A DNA stretch of 64,000 nucleotides from positions 558,001-622,000 of the forward strand of contig NZ_JAVRHX010000001.1 of NCBI RefSeq assembly GCF_031846345.1, written 5' to 3'. The stretch is from Glaciecola petra. Lineage in GTDB: Bacteria > Pseudomonadota > Gammaproteobacteria > Enterobacterales > Alteromonadaceae. The position numbers were made by a program, and so were the translations under genes. Below are positions 19,886-28,612 of the stretch, piece after piece. Position 1 is the stretch's first letter, and every line of letters begins with the position of its first letter. The notes under the pieces are model-generated. The model was not told the DNA's origin. It did not search any database and saw only the letters and a list, made by a program, of their open reading frames with translations.

Positions 19886-19911
19886 AAAAATGCTTGATTT
19901 TAAGCATTTTT
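19886..19911. terminator. Bidirectional terminator-like hairpin
   Basis: AAAAATGCTT (19886-19895), a 6-nt loop, AAGCATTTTT (19902-19911): a perfect 10-bp stem with an A-run on one side and a T-run on the other, so it could stop transcription on either strand. No gene ends nearby now, which suggests it belonged to something lost. The rest of the gap up to 20198 shows only a 37-codon frame (20069-20182) without a ribosome site. Confidence 0.5.
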
Positions 19912-20198
19912 GACCCCTGCGAAACTCTAAATAGCTTAAGTAAAAATACTTTTGATGTAAATGTTGGTATTTTAAAAGCATGCATCTGATAATTCATTAG
20001 CAAAAAACTAAAACGTTGAATGTACTTCTTGCCTAAACATTTGCATTAAATTGGGCTAAGTTGTTTTTATGGACTCATTAGTTTACGTTGGTACGTATTT
20101 TACAATTGCAACAAAATTTTATACTGTTAAACCTCAACCTTATTTAGGCGTACTTCTCTCTGAAGATTTCAAAAGCCTGTAACTAGCTGAGCACTAAA

Positions 20199-21161
20199 AT
20201 GAGTTTTGATTACAAAACACGCATTAACACCGAAATTAAAGAGTCATCTATTGGTCGCTTATTAGATAAAATGTCACTAGAAAGCGTATTCTGTACTCAT
20301 TCTCAATTTTCTATCCCTTGGGGCATTGAAATGCCACTTATGGATAACTGCATGATGTTCCACTTGGTTATCAATGGTAACGCACGACTTTGTGTAAATG
20401 ATGAAAAATATGAACTCAATTCAGGTGAGTATGTTCTGCTTCCTCGAGGTGAAGGGCATATTCTGTCTTGCGGAACATCTAGTTTCCATACAAATTTAGC
20501 AGATTTACCAATTGAAATAATTAATGATAGATACGAGCGTCTTAAGTTCGGTGGAGGCGGTAATAAAACAGAAATGCTTTGTGGTGCAATTGTATTTAAA
20601 CACCCACTTACATTAAGGTTACTTGATATGCTTCCTGATAGCATTTTGGTAAAACAAGAAAGCGCTAGATACAGTGAGTTAAAATCAATAATAGACTTAC
20701 TCGAATTAGAAACAAGTAATTCAAGAGATGGCAGTGCTGGTGCTATTTCGCGCTTGGCTGATTTACTCGTCATTACTAGCCTGAGAGAGTATATCGAAAA
20801 TAATGATACAGAAGAACTAGGCTGGGTTGGCGCATTAGAAGACTCTCGTATATCAAAAGCAATCGAATTGGTGCATCAACAACCAGCAAGGCACTGGAAT
20901 TTAGAGGATTTAAGTTCTGAAGTGGGTATGTCTAGAACCTCCTTCACCACGGAGTTTAAAAGGCTAGTCGGCAATTCACCGATGGAGTATTTAACTGAAT
21001 GGCGAATGTCTTTAGCTTATGGAGACTTGCAAAATACAAAAGCGTCAATATTACAAATAGCCCTCGATTACGGATATCAGTCAGAATCTGCATTTTCTAG
21101 AGCATTTAAAAGAATAATTGGTCACTCTCCTAGCATTATCAGAAAGGAAGTATCCTTCTAG
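20199..21161 (+). CDS. AraC-family transcriptional regulator
   Basis: A 320-residue regulator. The N-terminal half is a cupin-like effector domain of the Cupin_6/AraC type (LNSGEYVLLPRGEGHIL is the typical strand-turn-strand). The C-terminal about 110 residues are the double helix-turn-helix, with WNLEDLSSEVGMSRTSF as the first and SILQIALDYGYQSESAF followed by SRAFKRIIGHSP as the second. It precedes the AhpD-like and NmrA-like genes on the same strand by about 205 nt and is the likely activator of that pair. It is the first gene inside the tRNA-bounded zone. Confidence 0.9.
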   Translation: MSFDYKTRINTEIKESSIGRLLDKMSLESVFCTHSQFSIPWGIEMPLMDNCMMFHLVINGNARLCVNDEKYELNSGEYVLLPRGEGHILSCGTSSFHTNLADLPIEIINDRYERLKFGGGGNKTEMLCGAIVFKHPLTLRLLDMLPDSILVKQESARYSELKSIIDLLELETSNSRDGSAGAISRLADLLVITSLREYIENNDTEELGWVGALEDSRISKAIELVHQQPARHWNLEDLSSEVGMSRTSFTTEFKRLVGNSPMEYLTEWRMSLAYGDLQNTKASILQIALDYGYQSESAFSRAFKRIIGHSPSIIRKEVSF

Positions 21162-21366
21162 TGAAGGTGTTTTATCGCATTTGCTAAGCTACAAAACTGT
21201 CAAAATAATCTCTTTATAAATAAGCGTGATATCGCTACTCACATTACTAATATCTAAACATCCAAAATAGAACGTTCAATCAATTATTTTGACCGATAGG
21301 TTTATTATGTATTTCTGTTTCTTGGAAGAATAAGCATTATCGAAAATAACTATTGGTTGAACAATA

Positions 21367-21954
21367 ATGCCTTTTTTTACCCATTTAAATCAAAACAGTG
21401 ACATCACAGATATCACTTGGAACAACCGAAGCCGGTTTGCACCTATTGATAAATTTTCTGAAAACATTATGCGTGGCTCTTCTGAGCTTTCAATCGAAAC
21501 GCGAGAACTAATTGCAGCCTACGTTTCTGCTTTAAACGAGTGCAGCTTTTGTACTGGTGCACATTTAGCAGTGGCAAATCAATTTAGTGTCTCGAGTAAT
21601 TTACTCGACGAGCTACTTGAAAATATTGATAACTCATCACTTGACCCAGTATTTAATCCACTATTTCATTTTGCATACAAACTCACGACAAACCCGAGTC
21701 GTATGGTTCAAAGCGATGTCGATGCGATTTTAGCAGCTAAATGGTCTGCACAAACGGTTGAAGACCTCATCTGCATTGTCAGTGCCTTTAATTTTTTCAA
21801 TCGTCTACTCGATGGGCATGGCATTAAAGGAAACGAAAAAGTTTACCAAATGGCAGGCGAGCAACTAAGTCAAAAAGGATACAAAGTCCCCTTTTTTATC
21901 AAATTGATCAAACCACTTATCGACCGTCAAAAGAAGAAATATTTTGATGAATAA
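21367..21954 (+). CDS. AhpD-like / carboxymuconolactone decarboxylase-family protein
   Basis: A 195-residue protein with the AhpD-type all-helical core. The active motif E-C59-S-F-C62-TGA-H66 gives the redox CxxC plus the downstream His of alkylhydroperoxidase-like proteins. It probably reduces peroxides or passes electrons from a disulfide carrier; the true substrate is unknown. The next gene starts 27 nt downstream on the same strand, so the two are probably co-transcribed. The ribosome site at the ATG is weak. Confidence 0.85.
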   Translation: MPFFTHLNQNSDITDITWNNRSRFAPIDKFSENIMRGSSELSIETRELIAAYVSALNECSFCTGAHLAVANQFSVSSNLLDELLENIDNSSLDPVFNPLFHFAYKLTTNPSRMVQSDVDAILAAKWSAQTVEDLICIVSAFNFFNRLLDGHGIKGNEKVYQMAGEQLSQKGYKVPFFIKLIKPLIDRQKKKYFDE

Positions 21955-21981
21955 TACCTATAGACTAACAGGAGGAATAAA

Positions 21982-22803
21982 ATGAAAGACATTAAAACAA
22001 TACTTGTGATTGGTGCCAGCGGTAAGACCGGAAGTGCGGTTTATAATCGTTTATTGAAGCACTTACCAAATGACAAACTAAAAGCCGCAAGCAGAAGTTC
22101 AAGTACTCAATTTGATTGGAACGACGCTACCACTTGGGAGTCTGCGTTGCAGGATGTGTCTCATGTTTATCTGACCTATTACCCTGACTTGGCAATAGAG
22201 GCTTCAGCTGCACATATAAAAGCATTTTGTGACTTAGCTAAGTTGATGACCGTCAAACACATTACTTTACTCTCTGGACGCGGTGAGCCTGCGGCTCAAA
22301 CTTGCGAAGGTATTTTGATTGATTCTGGTCTTAGCTGGAACATTGTGAGGGCATCTTGGTTTAGTCAAAATTTCTCTGATGGCTTTTTTAAAGGTTTCAT
22401 AGACGCAGGTCACATTGCTCTGCCTGTTAAAAACGTTAAAGAGCCGTTTATTGATATCGAAGATATTGCGGATGTGGTAGTAGAATCTCTGCTAAATCCA
22501 GAAAAACAGAATAAGCTCTTTGAAGTAACAGGCCCAGAATTACTAAGTTTTGATGATATTGCTGCACAATTCACAAATATATTGGGTAGGGAAATTAAAT
22601 TCAGTACAGTTAGTAAGACTGATTTTAATAACATGATGTTAGCCCAAGATATACCAGAGGATGTGTTGTCACTGCTTAATTTTTTATTCACCGAGGTGCT
22701 AGATGGCCGCAATGAATATGTGACTCATGGGGTGGAAAAAGCGCTTGGTCGACCTGCAACGTCTTTTAAAGAGTATATAGCTAATAACAAAACGCGATTT
22801 TAA
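21982..22803 (+). CDS. NmrA-like NAD(P)-binding protein
   Basis: A 273-residue atypical short-chain dehydrogenase fold. The N-terminal VIGASGKTGSAVYNRLL is the NmrA/QOR2-like dinucleotide motif. There is no Tyr-x3-Lys catalytic pair in the usual place, as expected for NmrA-type quinone reductases or redox sensors. The start is clear, with AGGAGG 7 nt upstream. The surrounding AhpD-like, DoxX and hydroquinone-reductase genes suggest quinone or electrophile chemistry, but this is inference. Confidence 0.85.
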   Translation: MKDIKTILVIGASGKTGSAVYNRLLKHLPNDKLKAASRSSSTQFDWNDATTWESALQDVSHVYLTYYPDLAIEASAAHIKAFCDLAKLMTVKHITLLSGRGEPAAQTCEGILIDSGLSWNIVRASWFSQNFSDGFFKGFIDAGHIALPVKNVKEPFIDIEDIADVVVESLLNPEKQNKLFEVTGPELLSFDDIAAQFTNILGREIKFSTVSKTDFNNMMLAQDIPEDVLSLLNFLFTEVLDGRNEYVTHGVEKALGRPATSFKEYIANNKTRF

Positions 22804-22817
22804 TAATAGTCATATTG

Positions 22818-22857
22818 ACAGCTATCGCTTAAGGTGAATAAAAATAGCGATAGTTGT
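22818..22857. other. Hairpin in the convergent gap after the NmrA-like gene
   Basis: ACAGCTATCGC (22818-22828) and GCGATAGTTGT (22847-22857) can pair over 11 positions with one G-T pair around an 18-nt loop. There is no clear T-run. The gene at 22803 and the LysR gene at 22916 converge here, so a terminator role is possible. Confidence 0.3.
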
Positions 22858-22915
22858 TAAACAATATACAAGACGACCTCACTCTTAGTTGTTAACTTGT
22901 CCACAAACTGTAATG

Positions 22916-23824
22916 TTAAAACTGGTCCCAGTGAGGCGTGTCTCCATAATATCTGCTGATAAAGTCAATAAATGTTCTGAGTTTGTTGGCTATCAAGTTT
23001 CTATGAGGGTAAACAACATACAACCCCATTGCGTCAGGTTCATACTCCTTCAATAATACTTTCAATTTTCCGTGCTTTATTGCTTCGCCGACAAGAAATG
23101 TGGGCTGCAATGCGTATCCCATTCCTGATATTGCTGCGTCTACCAAAATGTCTCCGTTGTTACTCGAAAAGCTGGTAGCTTGATCTTTAACCGCATGCTT
23201 AAGGGCACTATAAAGAAGATTAGATGGATGATCATAGGACATGTAGCCATAGTGAAGAAAATGCTTAGGTATAAGCTGTTTAGGATGTTCTGGTGTTCCG
23301 TGAGTTTTTAGATACTCTGGAGAAGCAACTAACACTAGTCGTATTGATGTTACTCGCTTAGCAATGAGGGAAGAGCTTTTTAAATGTCCAATTCTCAAAG
23401 CTAAATCAAATCCCTCCTCAACTAAATCAACTTTACGATCATTTAACTGTAAGTTTATCCCCACTAATGGATAGTGCTTTTTAAAGTCATTAATTAAAGT
23501 AGATAAATGCTTTATTGAAAATGATACAGGTGCGTTAATGCGTAATAGGCCTGTAGCTTGGCTTTTTAACTCTCCAAGCCCACTTTCCATATCTTCTAGG
23601 CGTTCAAGTATTTGTCTAGCGTGAAGCAAACATTGTGCACCAGCTTCAGTTAGGCTTACAGAACGAGTCGTGCGGTTAAACAATCTTACTCCTAAGTGTT
23701 CCTCTAAATCTGAGACATATTTGCTGACCAATTGATTGGACATGTCGAGCTTGTCTGCTGCACGGGTAAACCCACCTTCTTCTGAGACTGAAATAAAGGC
23801 TTTCATCGTTTCTAATCTATCCAC
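22916..23824 (-). CDS. LysR-family transcriptional regulator
   Basis: A 302-residue LysR protein. The N-terminal winged helix-turn-helix (MDRLETMKAFISVSEEGGFTRAADKLDMSNQLVSKYVSDLE region) is followed by a substrate-binding-like effector domain with LLRINAPVSFSIKHL, typical of the subgroup that often controls oxidoreductases. It is divergent from the DoxX gene (161-nt gap) and is the likely regulator of DoxX and the following reductase gene as well as itself. A 5-bp dyad lies in the gap. Confidence 0.92.
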   Translation of the reverse strand: MDRLETMKAFISVSEEGGFTRAADKLDMSNQLVSKYVSDLEEHLGVRLFNRTTRSVSLTEAGAQCLLHARQILERLEDMESGLGELKSQATGLLRINAPVSFSIKHLSTLINDFKKHYPLVGINLQLNDRKVDLVEEGFDLALRIGHLKSSSLIAKRVTSIRLVLVASPEYLKTHGTPEHPKQLIPKHFLHYGYMSYDHPSNLLYSALKHAVKDQATSFSSNNGDILVDAAISGMGYALQPTFLVGEAIKHGKLKVLLKEYEPDAMGLYVVYPHRNLIANKLRTFIDFISRYYGDTPHWDQF

Positions 23825-23845
23825 ACGTCACTCTATTTTTAGTTT

Positions 23846-23868
23846 ATTGCAAACATTATATTGGCAAT
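23846..23868. promoter_or_regulatory. Candidate LysR operator
   Basis: ATTGC, 13 nt, GCAAT: a perfect 5-bp dyad with the spacing of a LysR recognition region, 22-44 nt upstream of the LysR start in the LysR/DoxX divergent gap. Inferred from symmetry and position only. Confidence 0.35.
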
Positions 23869-23940
23869 CATTCAATAAATACACCGTTTATCAATAATAG
23901 TTTTGAAGGTAATCTTATTTCCAAGCTGTAATCAGCTAAA

Positions 23941-23968
23941 CATAAAACATAAAACATAAAACATAAAT
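23941..23968 (+). repeat. Four tandem 7-bp repeats before the DoxX gene
   Basis: CATAAAA three times followed by CATAAAT, directly upstream of the ribosome site (AAGAGGAA) of the DoxX gene. A short tract like this can slip and change leader length between strains. Confidence 0.6.
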
Positions 23969-23985
23969 CTTAAGAGGAAAAAACA

Positions 23986-24438
23986 ATGAATAAATTAACG
24001 CTAAATAAATTACTTATATCAAACGCGGGCATAGGGTCACTGGTGTTACGCATCCCTGTTGGCATCATTTTGGCGGCTCATGGGGCACAAAAACTATTTG
24101 GCTGGTTTGGCGGCTACGGTCTTGAAGGCACTGGACAATGGATGGCAAGTATCGGTTTGGCTCCTGGTTTTCTAATGGCATTTTTGGCTGGTAGCGCTGA
24201 GTTTTTTGGCGGATTAGCATTAATTTTTGGCATGTTAACACGACCCGCCGCAGCAATTAGTGCATTTACTATGGTCGTCGCTATTTTTAGTGTGCACATT
24301 GGTAATGGCTTGTTTATGAGCAATAACGGTTATGAATTCGCATTAAGCCTTTTAGCTGTATCAGTTGCATTAACTATCCAAGGTGGTGGTGCTTGGTCAA
24401 TCGACAATAAACTTAGTGCTTTGTTAAATACTAAATAG
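23986..24438 (+). CDS. DoxX-family membrane protein
   Basis: A 150-residue inner-membrane protein with four hydrophobic helices. The first carries the DoxX signature IPVGIILAAHGAQKLFGWFGGYG. DoxX proteins are linked to thiol, thiosulfate-quinone and oxidative-stress chemistry, though the exact reaction varies. The gene is divergent from a LysR regulator and precedes the hydroquinone reductase by 91 nt on the same strand. The ribosome site AAGAGGA is 8 nt from the ATG. Confidence 0.9.
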   Translation: MNKLTLNKLLISNAGIGSLVLRIPVGIILAAHGAQKLFGWFGGYGLEGTGQWMASIGLAPGFLMAFLAGSAEFFGGLALIFGMLTRPAAAISAFTMVVAIFSVHIGNGLFMSNNGYEFALSLLAVSVALTIQGGGAWSIDNKLSALLNTK

Positions 24439-24529
24439 AAAACAATAAATACGTTCTAGTTTTGAAATCATGTAAACCGTGCGTTTTTAGCTGATGTTCG
24501 AAGCACATAAAAAATAATGAGGAAATATC

Positions 24530-25471
24530 ATGTTAGTTAACGGAAAATGGCTAAGTAAGTGGGATCCAGTACAGAAAAAAGACAGTGAAGGTCGCTTTAT
24601 TCGTCAAAGTAGTGTCTTCACACAGCGAATTACTGATGCAGAGTCAGCAGTTGAACAAGGCCTTAGACTATACGTCGCTTATATTTGCCCTTGGGCCACC
24701 CGCACCCTAATCGCGCGCTCTTTACTAGGGTTGGAGGAGATAATTGAGTTAAAAGTGCTTGAGCCACAACTGGGCGATTTAGGGTGGAAATTTGGGTCAT
24801 TTCCAGGGGCAACTAAAAGCGGTATTGAAGGTGTCGAATTTGCCCACCAACTTTATACCATTACTGATGACCAATATACAGGTCGCGCCACAGTGCCAAT
24901 CCTTTGGGACATGCAAAATAATAAGATCATTAACAATGAATCTTCGGACATATTGCATATTTTTAATGAGGATTTAAGACCTATACACAATTCAGATATT
25001 GATCTTTACCCAATGGAGCTTCAACAAGACATTGACGCTTTTAACGATAGTATCTACGAAAGCGTAAACAACGGTGTTTACCGAGCGGGCTTTGCATCAA
25101 GTCAACAAGCTTATAATGAAGCTATAGTGTCTTTATTTGAACGTTTAGAAAGCTTAGAGCTGCATTTTCAAAGTAATGATTATGCAGTGGGTAAGCAGTT
25201 AACACAAAGTGATATTCGATTGTTTGTTACATTGACCCGTTTTGATGTTGCTTATCATGGACTATTTAAAACAAATGTTAAATCGATTAGCGAATTTCCT
25301 GCTATATCAGCTTATTTAGAGCGTTTATTAAAAATTGAGGCGTTTGCAAAAAATACTCGTATAGATCACATCAAAGCAGGTTATTACTCAATTAAAGCTT
25401 TAAACCCATCACAGATTGTGCCGCAAGGACCTGAGCTCAATTGGTTTAAATATTTACCTAAAGGGACATAA
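24530..25471 (+). CDS. Glutathionyl-hydroquinone reductase (YqjG/ECM4-type GST)
   Basis: A 313-residue Xi-class glutathione transferase. The thioredoxin-like N-terminal domain has C53-P-W-A, the active Cys signature of this class, followed by RTLIARSLLGLE. The helical C-terminal domain contains LTQSDIRLFVTLTRFD. The family reduces glutathionyl-hydroquinones back to hydroquinone, using glutathione, in the cytoplasm. E. coli YqjG has 328 residues. AGGAAAT precedes the ATG. Likely co-regulated with DoxX. Confidence 0.9.
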   Translation: MLVNGKWLSKWDPVQKKDSEGRFIRQSSVFTQRITDAESAVEQGLRLYVAYICPWATRTLIARSLLGLEEIIELKVLEPQLGDLGWKFGSFPGATKSGIEGVEFAHQLYTITDDQYTGRATVPILWDMQNNKIINNESSDILHIFNEDLRPIHNSDIDLYPMELQQDIDAFNDSIYESVNNGVYRAGFASSQQAYNEAIVSLFERLESLELHFQSNDYAVGKQLTQSDIRLFVTLTRFDVAYHGLFKTNVKSISEFPAISAYLERLLKIEAFAKNTRIDHIKAGYYSIKALNPSQIVPQGPELNWFKYLPKGT

Positions 25472-25661
25472 CATGGCATCTTATTTTTCTATGCATAAGC
25501 ATAGGTGTTGTTATATGTAGAATGCTAAATCAAGGTATCTTGAAAGCTGAAGAGATGTAGAGTGCCCTCAATAATGTACTAACTGCAATGAAGTTGGGTC
25601 AAATGGTAAATATATCTCTATTAGCATTGAGTATTGTTTAGCTAATCATTTAGGAGGACAT
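25472..25661. other. Spacer with small hairpin
   Basis: No gene is seen. CTATGC (25489-25494) and GCATAG (25499-25504) form a 6-bp hairpin with a 4-nt loop just after the reductase stop, without a strong T-run. The promoter of the following DUF1772 gene should lie here but no clear -35/-10 pair stands out. Confidence 0.3.
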
Positions 25662-26099
25662 ATGCCCGATTTCACACTTTGGTATCTAACAGAAACAATC
25701 ATTAAACTGGCCATGATCACGATGATTGGCCTGTATTTCATTTTTAGTAACACCATCATGCATGCATTGTCGAGTGTAGACAATGGAGCTGAAGTGATGG
25801 TTATAATCAATAAAAAGATTTTGAACCCCTTGTTCTTAGGCTGTTTCTTTTTATCTGGCGTGGGTAGCCTAAGTTTATTTTTCTTAAGTTCAGGACTCAC
25901 TTCGGCTGCAGGTATTGTCTTTTTTATTGGCACCGTTGCGGTAACTGTGGTTTTTAACGTGCCGCTTAATGACAAGCTTAAAGATGCACAAAAAACTGAA
26001 ATAAAAGGTGTTTGGAAGGATTATCTTTCCAAATGGGTTGTTTGGAACCATGTGCGCACTGGTTGCGGCGTTGTTTCCGGTTTATTGCTTTGTTTGTAA
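25662..26099 (+). CDS. DUF1772 (anthrone oxygenase-like) membrane protein
   Basis: A 145-residue protein with four predicted membrane helices. Family landmarks are an early F-x-N...MHAL region, VVFNVPLNDKL after the third helix and WVVWNHVRTGCGV near the end. DUF1772 includes fungal anthrone oxygenases, but bacterial members are uncharacterised. The ATG is set by an excellent ribosome site (AGGAGG, 5 nt). It shares the strand and probable theme (quinone-like substrates) of the preceding genes. Confidence 0.8.
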   Translation: MPDFTLWYLTETIIKLAMITMIGLYFIFSNTIMHALSSVDNGAEVMVIINKKILNPLFLGCFFLSGVGSLSLFFLSSGLTSAAGIVFFIGTVAVTVVFNVPLNDKLKDAQKTEIKGVWKDYLSKWVVWNHVRTGCGVVSGLLLCL

Positions 26100-26145
26100 A
26101 GGTTTAACATAACAAATACACCAAAAAATGAAAGGAGACTTCGGT

Positions 26146-26475
26146 ATGGACAAGATTTTCTTGGGGATTAAAGGGCATGTTGTATGCTTAGACAAGTTAA
26201 CCGGCAACGAGCTTTGGCGTCAAAAACTAAAAATAGATTGGGGAAAGCCTACGATTGTGGTTTATTCTGAAGAGTTATTTGTATACTTGGGCGGCACTTT
26301 TTATTGTCTTTCTCCTGAAACCGGTGTGGTTAAATGGGAGAATCGACTAAAAGGGCTTGGTTCAGGCTCTTGTGTTATCGCGGTTTCAGGAAAAAGTGCC
26401 GATGTAGAAGCCGGATCTGCTGGACAGGCTGCAATGGGTGAGATTATCGAGACAGTGGTTGATTTCACTACTTAG
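26146..26475 (+). CDS. Short PQQ-like beta-propeller repeat protein
   Basis: A 109-residue protein with two or three outer-membrane-BamB/PQQ-type blades: VVCLDKLTGNELWRQKL and FYCLSPETGVVKWENRL each carry the D/E-x-x-TG-x-x-x-W core. It is too short for a whole propeller, so it either oligomerises or is a relic. There is no signal peptide. An ATG at 26128 is in frame, but AAAGGAG (26131-26137) sits 8 nt before the ATG at 26146, which decides the start. Function unknown. Confidence 0.65.
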   Translation: MDKIFLGIKGHVVCLDKLTGNELWRQKLKIDWGKPTIVVYSEELFVYLGGTFYCLSPETGVVKWENRLKGLGSGSCVIAVSGKSADVEAGSAGQAAMGEIIETVVDFTT

Positions 26476-26481
26476 TCTATT

Positions 26482-26514
26482 TTCACATCTACTTCACATT
26501 ATAAACGCTAATAT
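26482..26514 (+). promoter_or_regulatory. Direct-repeat operator A with -10, driving the 250-aa exported protein
   Basis: TTCACA (26482-26487), 5 nt, TTCACA (26493-26498), 10 nt, then TAATAT (26509-26514). One of six copies of this arrangement in the window. It takes the place of the -35 element, as at PhoB/OmpR-type activated promoters. The downstream ATG is at 26548. Confidence 0.7.
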
Positions 26515-26547
26515 TGTATCCCCTATTAATTATCTTATTGGCATATC

Positions 26548-27300
26548 ATGAAACTGAAGTCTTCCATTTTAGTCGTTTTTTTAGGAGCGACATTATCTGT
26601 TATTACAACGAATTCATTCGCCAAGAGTGAAAGCGAACCGAAAAAATATCAGCAGTCTCCAGAACTTCTTAAGCAAACCATCGCCAAGGCTATCAGAGAT
26701 TTTGAACTAACACCTCGTGAAGATTGGTCTTATATAGTGTCACGCTATGAGAGCGAGGAAGGCGATATCACAAGAAGTATCGAACAATACGACCCTCTTT
26801 TAGAGGGTACTCAAAAATGGTCACTTCTGAGTAAAAATGGACAAATGCCCAGTCAAACAGAGCAACAGGCATTTAAAGATTCCAAAAGAGAGAAATTAGA
26901 AAAAAAGGGCGAGCAAACTTTTCATATAAAACTGAGTGAAATTATTCACGTTGATAGCTTGGTGTTGCTCGATGAGAGTGAGAGCCTTTTAAGGGCAAAT
27001 TTTCGCGTTAACCTGAGTCAATTAGGTGATACCGCCACCGAAAAGCTATCAGGAACACTCTTGTTTAATAAACAGCAAGCATTCATTGAAAATATCCAAA
27101 TAGTCAATAAAGAGGCTTTTTCACCCATGTTCACTGCTAAAATTACGGATTTCAGTCTGAACTTGAGTTTTCTTAAAATCGACAAGGCTATTTTACCGCA
27201 TCAGCATGCATTGAGCATGAATGGGACGTTTGCGTTTTTTACTGATATCGACGAAGAGTCATTGGATACCTATTCTAATTATCAAATTAGAAAGCAATAA
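26548..27300 (+). CDS. Exported protein of unknown function, member of the TTCACA regulon
   Basis: A 250-residue protein I do not recognise. It has a clear signal peptide (MKLKSSILVVFLGATL…NSFA) and a hydrophilic mature part. The mature part opens with a helix (LLKQTIAKAIRDFELT) and ends with a beta-rich region (GTLLFNKQQAFIENIQIV). There is no lipobox and no second membrane segment, so it is probably periplasmic. Operator A lies 49 nt upstream. It converges with the histidine kinase gene, 37 nt apart. As a regulon target beside the sensor kinase it may be a periplasmic effector or signal protein; this is inference. Confidence 0.75.
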   Translation: MKLKSSILVVFLGATLSVITTNSFAKSESEPKKYQQSPELLKQTIAKAIRDFELTPREDWSYIVSRYESEEGDITRSIEQYDPLLEGTQKWSLLSKNGQMPSQTEQQAFKDSKREKLEKKGEQTFHIKLSEIIHVDSLVLLDESESLLRANFRVNLSQLGDTATEKLSGTLLFNKQQAFIENIQIVNKEAFSPMFTAKITDFSLNLSFLKIDKAILPHQHALSMNGTFAFFTDIDEESLDTYSNYQIRKQ

Positions 27301-27337
27301 ATTAAACATCACTTGGTATGGTGTTCTTAAGTTGTAG

Positions 27338-28612
27338 CTAAGTAATAAATGCAACTTTAACGGTAGTGCCGTTTTGGCTACTGACCGAAAGTTGCCAGCT
27401 TTGATGTGCACAAAGCCGTTTAACAATTGATAAGCCAAATCCGAAGCCTGTGCTTTTAGTTCCTTTGATGGCAGGCTCAGTTACATTATCAGAAATACTG
27501 GGCTCTATTCCCGGGCCGGTATCCTGTATTACAAGCGCGTTATCTAAATAGCTAATATTTACCTCACCAGAGAGGGTATATTGAAAGGCATTACTGAGTA
27601 AGTTGTCGAGCAATACTTTTAACATACCTGGTTGCGCATATATTCGTGTGTGGCAACTATTAGCAATATTGATGTCGACTTTTTTACCAACAAGTAATGC
27701 ACGGTTGTCGATAGTTGACTGTTCAATTAATGGCATTAGCTGAACGTTTTCTTTGCCTTGTGAAGTGTTTTCTTCGCGCGCTAACATCAACAGAGTGTAA
27801 ACGGTTTTTTCCATTTTTTCAGAGGCTTCAGCAATACGGTGCAAAAGCTTTTTGTCTTCGCTATTGCTAGTGGTTTGAGTAGTCAATAATTCAGCGGCGT
27901 TTTTTATGATAGCAAGTGGGGTGCGCAATTCATGACTTACATCACGCGTAAAGCACTTCTCGCGGTCTAATGTTAAAGATATGCGATGCAAAGATTTTTC
28001 TATGGTACTCGCTAAAATCCCTACTTCGTTATTAGGATAGTGTTTAGAAAAACCTCTAGGAATAACTTCTGGCTCGACGCCATCGACCAATTCAGCCAAT
28101 TCCTTAAGCGGGCGAGTTGTTTTTCTGCTAATTAACCAGGCGATTAAACACGCAAAAATAGAAACGAATAATGTACTGATACTCAGAAATTGAATAACGC
28201 CACTTCGAATGGGTCTCACAAACAATTCATTGCTCACTTCAGCAACCAGAAATGTATTCTCATATTGTGGAAAAGTATAGAGATGATAATGCTTACCGTT
28301 GTTACCCGTAAATTCTGTGCGCCTTGGCTCTTCTACTGAAATTTCCATGAAATCAGCAGGAAAAGTGGCTTTAGTAAAATGCAGTTGCATGTTGGGTCTT
28401 CTTGTTGGCGGCCATTCGCCCGTTTGTTGATATCCAAAGGACAAATATTCAGCCTCTAATTGGATTTCTTTTCGAAAGAAGTTATCTTCTAAGGTGTACA
28501 TGAGTAAAAAAGAAATAAGGCCATAAACGGCAGATATAGCAAAGGTAAAAATGCAGAACTGAATGACAATACGACGACTTAAGCTATGAAATTTATCTGG
28601 TCTTTCAATCAT
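27338..28612 (-). CDS. Sensor histidine kinase
   Basis: A 424-residue inner-membrane kinase. Two membrane helices (about residues 17-42 and 165-190) flank a periplasmic domain of about 120 residues. A HAMP linker, HisKA with phospho-acceptor His227 (DVSHELRTPLAII) and a HATPase domain with LLDNLLSNAFQYT, DTGPGI and GFGFGLSIVK follow. The start at 28612 gives an 8-nt overlap (ATGATTGA) with the response-regulator stop, typical of coupling; an in-frame ATG at 28630 is the alternative. The small periplasmic domain has no recognised ligand fold. Confidence 0.93.
   Translation of the reverse strand: MIERPDKFHSLSRRIVIQFCIFTFAISAVYGLISFLLMYTLEDNFFRKEIQLEAEYLSFGYQQTGEWPPTRRPNMQLHFTKATFPADFMEISVEEPRRTEFTGNNGKHYHLYTFPQYENTFLVAEVSNELFVRPIRSGVIQFLSISTLFVSIFACLIAWLISRKTTRPLKELAELVDGVEPEVIPRGFSKHYPNNEVGILASTIEKSLHRISLTLDREKCFTRDVSHELRTPLAIIKNAAELLTTQTTSNSEDKKLLHRIAEASEKMEKTVYTLLMLAREENTSQGKENVQLMPLIEQSTIDNRALLVGKKVDINIANSCHTRIYAQPGMLKVLLDNLLSNAFQYTLSGEVNISYLDNALVIQDTGPGIEPSISDNVTEPAIKGTKSTGFGFGLSIVKRLCAHQSWQLSVSSQNGTTVKVAFIT

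Noticed and set aside
20069..20182. A 37-codon frame before the AraC gene
   Set aside because: It has no ribosome site and no recognisable features; more likely leader sequence.
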